A DNA stretch of 64,000 bases from contig NC_061119.1 of the NCBI RefSeq assembly GCF_002878395.1, positions 19,257,889 through 19,321,888 on the forward strand, read 5' to 3'. A model generated the notes under the pieces. It saw only the letters and a program-made list of their open reading frames with translations, ran no database searches and was not told the DNA's origin. The first letter of the stretch is position 1; every line of letters begins with the position of its first letter. Positions 58,668 through 64,000 of the stretch are shown in pieces. Origin of the DNA: Capsicum annuum (lineage: Eukaryota > Streptophyta > Magnoliopsida > Solanales > Solanaceae). The position numbers were made by a program, and so were the translations under genes.

Positions 58668-60993
58668 TGTCATGACTTGAGCCGATGCCTTGGACGCGAT
58701 GGGCATTCTGAACCACGAAGGCCCTAGATACACCTTAGCATACTATCATAAGCATAATTCATACATATATCAAAATTTGGAAGATATAATGAAATTAAGG
58801 AAATCTGATGATCAAATTATCTCAATAATGTTATGACCATACAATAGTCAAATTCCATCAATGAAGCCTCTACTGAATACTCACTATCTAGACTGAAACA
58901 AGGCCCCCAACTGGACCTTAAACTAAAAGAAGCCAACATATGAATAAATTCCTTCCAAAAGATGGATGGCTTACCAAATCGATCATATCCAAATGTTCTA
59001 CTGATGTGATGGACCATGGGCTCAGAACCTACATTATGAGACAATGCGTCCATCATGAAGACGGTCAATACTTGGAATGTATTGGTACGCAAAACAATCC
59101 AAAAATGACATATATTTCAAATAAAACAATCGAGAGCATTGTGAAAATAATTCAACATATTAAAGCTCAAAACACATGGGCATACTTAAAAACTTCAATT
59201 AACATAGACTCAACTCTTTGTTTTTGCTTTGATCTTGATGGTACACCCTACATCTTAACAATCCTAGGGGATATATGAATTTGGCCATGAATGCAGCGGT
59301 CAAGCCCTCAATCAAAGTTTTCCGCAAGAATTGGGGTACATAATCTCTAGTATGCCAAAAGCACATAGCAAGCGTACAATCCATATTTCATGACATAATA
59401 AACCCACACAGGCAAAAAACAGTTTCTGGCTATGAGTAATCTAAACTCATGCCTTCTTCGAGTAACCATCTAACTCTCTTTAAGCCCATTTTTAACTTAT
59501 TAAAATTGTTGTTCATTATCATAAAAGTTCATCTCTTATTCATAACTAGGTATCATCATACCTAAACTTGCAAGTCATATCATATCATATCATACCATAT
59601 CGTATCTATAGCCTTTCACATTCAAAAACTCATTATTGACCACCAAGATGATTCAATTATCACAAAAGACTTCTCATTCAAAAAGGACGTACATGTCTAG
59701 GTAAAAAAAAATTCTTTTAGGGCATAACTCTTAAGTAGTCGTCTCTTTCATAATTCGTACAAGTTTCATGAGAAACAAAAGTCTTTTGATGTACATAAGA
59801 TGCTCTCTTAAAATCATATTAGTAATGAGTCCATAATTTGATAAAAGAGCTTTAGAAATATAAATCTTTCCATATTCATTTAAGAACCCACAATAATTGT
59901 AAAACACATAATTCTTGTCATAAAATTAGGGTTCACAGTTCAAACACTTCAAAACCTATTACATAAACACATAAAAAAAATTATAAAATTATAGGAAAAT
60001 CCATAGTAAATGTGTACTTTCATCATAAAAATATGGCTTTCATAATTCATGCTTTTCAATCAATTTTAAAGTCCATAACCATAAATGAGGAAGTTTTCAT
60101 AAACCATGCTCTTAAATAGATTCTAAAGATTCATAACATACATATATACATAAATACACTTTGAAATGTGTAGTGAAATCATACTTACAGCCATGAGTGT
60201 GATGATAGTTTTACATACCTTTTTGACGAACAAAATTTGAGATATCCTGAATCTAGTCTTAAAAGTATGAATTTTTAAAGAAACCCTAACTTCTTTCTCT
60301 CTTGATAGTGGAGAGGAGATGATAAACTGATAGCTAATGAGAAAATACCATTTAATGTGTGATTTAAGTCGTGGGGGTAGGGTTTGAGGTGAGGAAAAGA
60401 TCAAAATATCCTTAAAGAAACCAAAAAAAAATCATAGGAATTCTTCAGTTGACTATTTGAGTTGATGGCTCATTATTTTGACTAAAAGTCGTCACCTTAG
60501 TCATCAATATCTAGCTGGATTTTATCATAAAATAGTTGCGGGTGACAAATTGGGTTGATAGATCTTCACCTAGCTGACCGCTCATCACCTTAGTCGTCAC
60601 TTTCCGACAGACAGATACTCCTAAGTAAAATGAGCATAACTTTCTACTCTGATATCTAATCAAGGTAAAATTTGATTCGTTGGAAAGAAGACCCGAAGAT
60701 CTTTCATTTACATGTAGTAACCACCTAACTAGTTATATTCTAGGATTAATGGTCGTTGAAAGATTACCCAAGTTTGAACATCCACTAAAACTCAATCGGT
60801 AGAAAAGTTCTCAACTCGACTTTGAATTAGGAGATTCTTATTCTCTCTATCATCTCCAAAGATGTTCTCACACTATAGAATTGATCATGCCACTTATAAT
60901 GACATGGAATCATTAGGTCTAACTCTATATACATAAGAACGATGGTTCGAATTGCAGCCCCAAAATGCCCGGGGGGGGGGGGGGGGTATTACA
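58668..60993 (-). repeat. Family X 3' LTR (X3), full length
   Basis: 2.3 kb, from TGTCATGACTTGAG to GGTATTACA. The start matches X1 (31406) and X2 (44314); the end matches X0b and X1. A run of 16 G lies at 60971-60986, just inside the terminus. On the right it is followed directly by a polypurine tract, so this is the 3' LTR of a minus-strand element. Confidence 0.82.
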
Positions 60994-61008
60994 TTATCTC
61001 CCTCTTGG
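60994..61008 (-). promoter_or_regulatory. Polypurine tract of X3
   Basis: On the minus strand CCAAGAGGGAGATAA directly precedes TGTAATACC, the LTR start. The next bases ('ccattcgtcctcgaatgatg') are shared with the position after X4. Confidence 0.8.
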
Positions 61009-64000
61009 AACCATTCGTCCTCGAATGATGGATAGGAACTTATTGAAGCTCTATAAGTACGGAATCAATGATGTAACTTTAGATTAAGAGTTCTCCCTTA
61101 AAAACATAAATAGGAATAAAAAGAAAAGAACATCATGACATCACCAGGTAAATCTTACAAGCATGAATCATGAGCTAACGAGACTGGATATAAACATGAT
61201 TTTGCATAAGTTCTATGAAACATGATTATAACAACTTAAGGTATGAATTTTTCCAAGGAATTTTGGACCTGATTAAGATTGATACAAGACATGAAATGAT
61301 ATTTTTGTGGACTTAAAAATAGAATTATTCTCCATCCTAAAATGATATGTCTAATATAACTAAAATATAGCCAGGCTTTTCCACCATGCTTTAAGCTATG
61401 AATACCACACTTTACCATTTCAATCTTATAATTACATAATTAAACTCCTAACTAGAAGAGATTGAGTCTAACTACATATTTATTTTATATTGAAGCCTGT
61501 CTCAAAGTTAAAAGGTGCTAACTTAAGCTATGGGACCCTAAACACTACATCCCTTTAGGAATATCACTCAATATTATCATTATTATCAAGCAACCTAAGG
61601 TCTTGATCAAGGACTATTAGCCATATAACAGAATGGTTTGTGTATCTATCAATCAAAACATTCTAGCCTATCTTTACTACACCCACTCTATGAATATCTC
61701 CACCAAAAACCAGCTACCTTAATCACTTTCAAAAAGATTTTTACCATTAATTCCCTTACTAACTGTTACACATAATGAAAGTTCGTCTCACTCTTCCCTC
61801 TTCATCTATAACCTTAGCTCGAGTAGCCACATTTAAAATTTTCACATTAAGGAATACCTAATCCCTCATCTAAAACATTACTTTCCTTACCACTACCATT
61901 CTATCATAAGGAGGGTCATAGAGAGACTAGAGTGCAAGCATCTGGGATGGAAGTAACATTGCTTAATTTTGACTCCTATTTGTCCCACTACTAAAGTGAG
62001 ACCTATTAAGTGAGATATGGTCTAACAGGAACGAAATACCTCTTAGCAAACACCTAAATCATAAATCGAGTGCTGTTTAGGCAAAAATATACCATATCAT
62101 GAGTTCTTCGGGATGGGCAAAGTGAGAAACATAAGTACATATATCCTAGGTCATATAACATAAAGCTAAGATACATATATTTAAGAAATAAAACAAGGAT
62201 TTCTGTTTTGAAGCTATTTCTTCTCATTCTAAGAGTTGAGAATGGTCATGAGTTTGCATAAAACTTATTACCTTGGGCTACACCCGACATAAAATTGTTG
62301 GCAATATATAAAGAGTATAGTTCCTTAGAACTAAGAATAAGGTGAGACGAGTTTATGGATCATGAGCGTCATAATATATAGCTTTACTACTTTGAAGCTT
62401 GTATTACTGAGAGACAGTATTGCGTCTAGTTTAGGGGTTAGAGCATGGACATAAGTTGCATAGATAACTCGGACCTTAGGCATAGGCATAATTTGAATAC
62501 ATGAGACATTGGTAGAATGTCCGCTTAAACTAAAGTAGGAGGAATTTGTTAGGATAAAAATAGATTTATCACAACCCTTCCTGAAACTCACCAGGAGAGA
62601 AATTTAAGATCTGTCATAGTTCATAATCTTCCCCTTAGCTCAACGGTCACTATCCTAGATTTGAGGAAATATCCACTCACTAAATCTACATGCACAATGG
62701 ATTTTTCACCATACACATGAAAGCTAAACTCCCCTGATAACTATAACCTGAAAACACTACCCTTCAGGGTTACTAATCTTAATTTTTGCAAGGTTCCATA
62801 GGCACCACCGTATAACTCACTCTCTTATGAGCATAAATGTCCACACTTCTTAACACTTAATAATCCATTCTCCATTACTTAGTGTACTAGTATTACACCT
62901 CTAATTGCATATCCTCACAATGCAACAAAGTTTTTATTAAAACTATGCAAGGATCTCTCATCATCTATCTATATTTTACTTAATTCTGCTCTAAAGAACA
63001 CCACATAATAACTCCATAGACTTCTCCATACAAAGATATTCTAGAACACGAACTAGGTACACACCTGACTTATACACATAAAACCTCATTTACCAATATG
63101 CTACCTGGGGTTCAACTTATTCTTATACACCTAACGTTCTTATCCACCTAGTGACTCAGCCACAATCTATCGCTTCAGCACTAGTCCTCATGTATATATA
63201 TCACAATTATCCACTCAATTTTTCCACAAAGTTATCAACCTAGGCAATTGCACACATCAAATCGAGCCTACTTACTCCCACAATTCTCATATCACTATCC
63301 TCGGGTTAAAATTTTTATCACTAAAATCTACATCCAAAGTTCAAACCTAGTGTCTAGCACCAATAATATACAACTGATGAAACATCCAACATAATATACT
63401 AGTCCACCGAATAGAGAAATCAACCTAAATTCCTCATTTTTTTTAACTACAACATAGAAACACATTTTTACTACAACATAAAAGCATATTCTCCTTCCTC
63501 CCAACTATTTTCTACTTACCCATACCTACCTTTAACTACCTTTAAAATTCCATAAATATCACTGCGTCTCCCTTTCTAAGATTTCCCCATTTTAAGTTAT
63601 TCTAAATAATCATCACTAATTACTTTCTCTACTAACTACCATAAAATGTACAAATGTTTCTTCAACCTTAGTCAATCACTGTAAGTGCATACCACTCCCA
63701 ATCTTACTTAATGGTTACACGAACATAACTACCATTTTCACTCAAGAGGTACCATCACTCTAACTTTAAATCACTAAAATTGCGGCTATCTAACTGCTCA
63801 AAGGTTATAACGACCTAACGTATACTACCACTCGGGTGAAAATACTGTTTTAACATTTTGCTACATATCATTACCCGTAATCGTGATATCTACAACAAAG
63901 CTTTAACAAAGGACTGAATACAGTTCTCACCTCAAATATAAATGCATGATTGATATAGATACGGGTATACACTTGAATCAACTCACTTTGAAGCACTAAC
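61009..64000 (-). mobile_element. Non-coding interior of X3, running off the window
   Basis: Three kilobases without recognisable gag or pol in any frame; the largest ORF (62591-62331, 86 codons) has no family. Positions 62630-64000 align with 29465-31060 of X1. If the X1 spacing holds, the primer-binding site and 5' LTR should start some 340 bp past the window end. This makes X3 a roughly 8-kb element with long LTRs and no coding capacity. Confidence 0.65.

Noticed and set aside
61009..64000. Search for gag-pol in the interior of X3
   Set aside because: No zinc knuckle, protease, polymerase or integrase motif could be found in any frame. The region matches the equally non-coding X1 interior.

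Overview
This window looks like plant nuclear DNA from a member of the nightshade family (Solanaceae: tomato, potato, pepper or tobacco relatives). It is AT-rich with intron-bearing genes. It carries tRNA-derived SINEs whose ends match families known in Solanaceae (recognised from memory, no search run), chromovirus-like Ty3/gypsy elements, and Ty1/copia elements with tomato-type gag and integrase sequences. I see no bacterial operons, CRISPR arrays, rRNA or tRNA genes. Nearly everything is transposon sequence in various states of decay, around two traces of ordinary plant genes.

Layout. 1-1165: two LTR fragments of a family I call X. 3040-5653 (minus): four exons of a type-B-like response regulator (receiver plus GARP DNA-binding domain). 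Its receiver lacks the phospho-accepting Asp, its first exon is not visible, and a hAT-type MITE with a perfect 8-bp target duplication sits in one intron. 6388-7225: 3' end of an RTE-type LINE. 9990-12120: decayed LTR promoter plus gag of a Ty3/gypsy element. 12572-12845: a 39-bp minisatellite followed by AT and GT runs. 13800-16800: gypsy C, a decayed pol region with an AT microsatellite inside. 18590-21440: a Mutator-like element (MULE) with a palindrome-rich subterminal array, a broken transposase and a SWIM zinc finger. 21428-29457 (minus): gypsy A, with a deletion that fuses integrase to the interior of its LTR. 29458-42713: an X element with a non-coding interior, into whose LTR the almost complete but many-stop gypsy B (33060-42359, plus) has inserted. 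42714-46875: further X LTRs, one lying inside the remains of a copia element. 46876-50213 (minus): copia-2, itself broken by a roughly 950-bp insertion and by a SINE in its LTR. 50217-56032 (plus): an F-box/FBD/LRR pseudogene whose first intron holds copia-1 (51009-55241, minus). 56298-56470: a second SINE. 57841-58435: five tandem ~120-bp units built from the 3' end of a SINE. 58668-64000: an X 3' LTR, polypurine tract and non-coding interior running off the window.

No set of genes here works together as a pathway. The two host genes are unrelated. The main story is nested insertion followed by deletion. The points most worth checking are the SINE-derived tandem array, the variable GC-rich block found in LTRs of several families, the palindromic array of the MULE, the X family as a long non-autonomous retrotransposon, and the response regulator that seems to have lost phosphorylation control.
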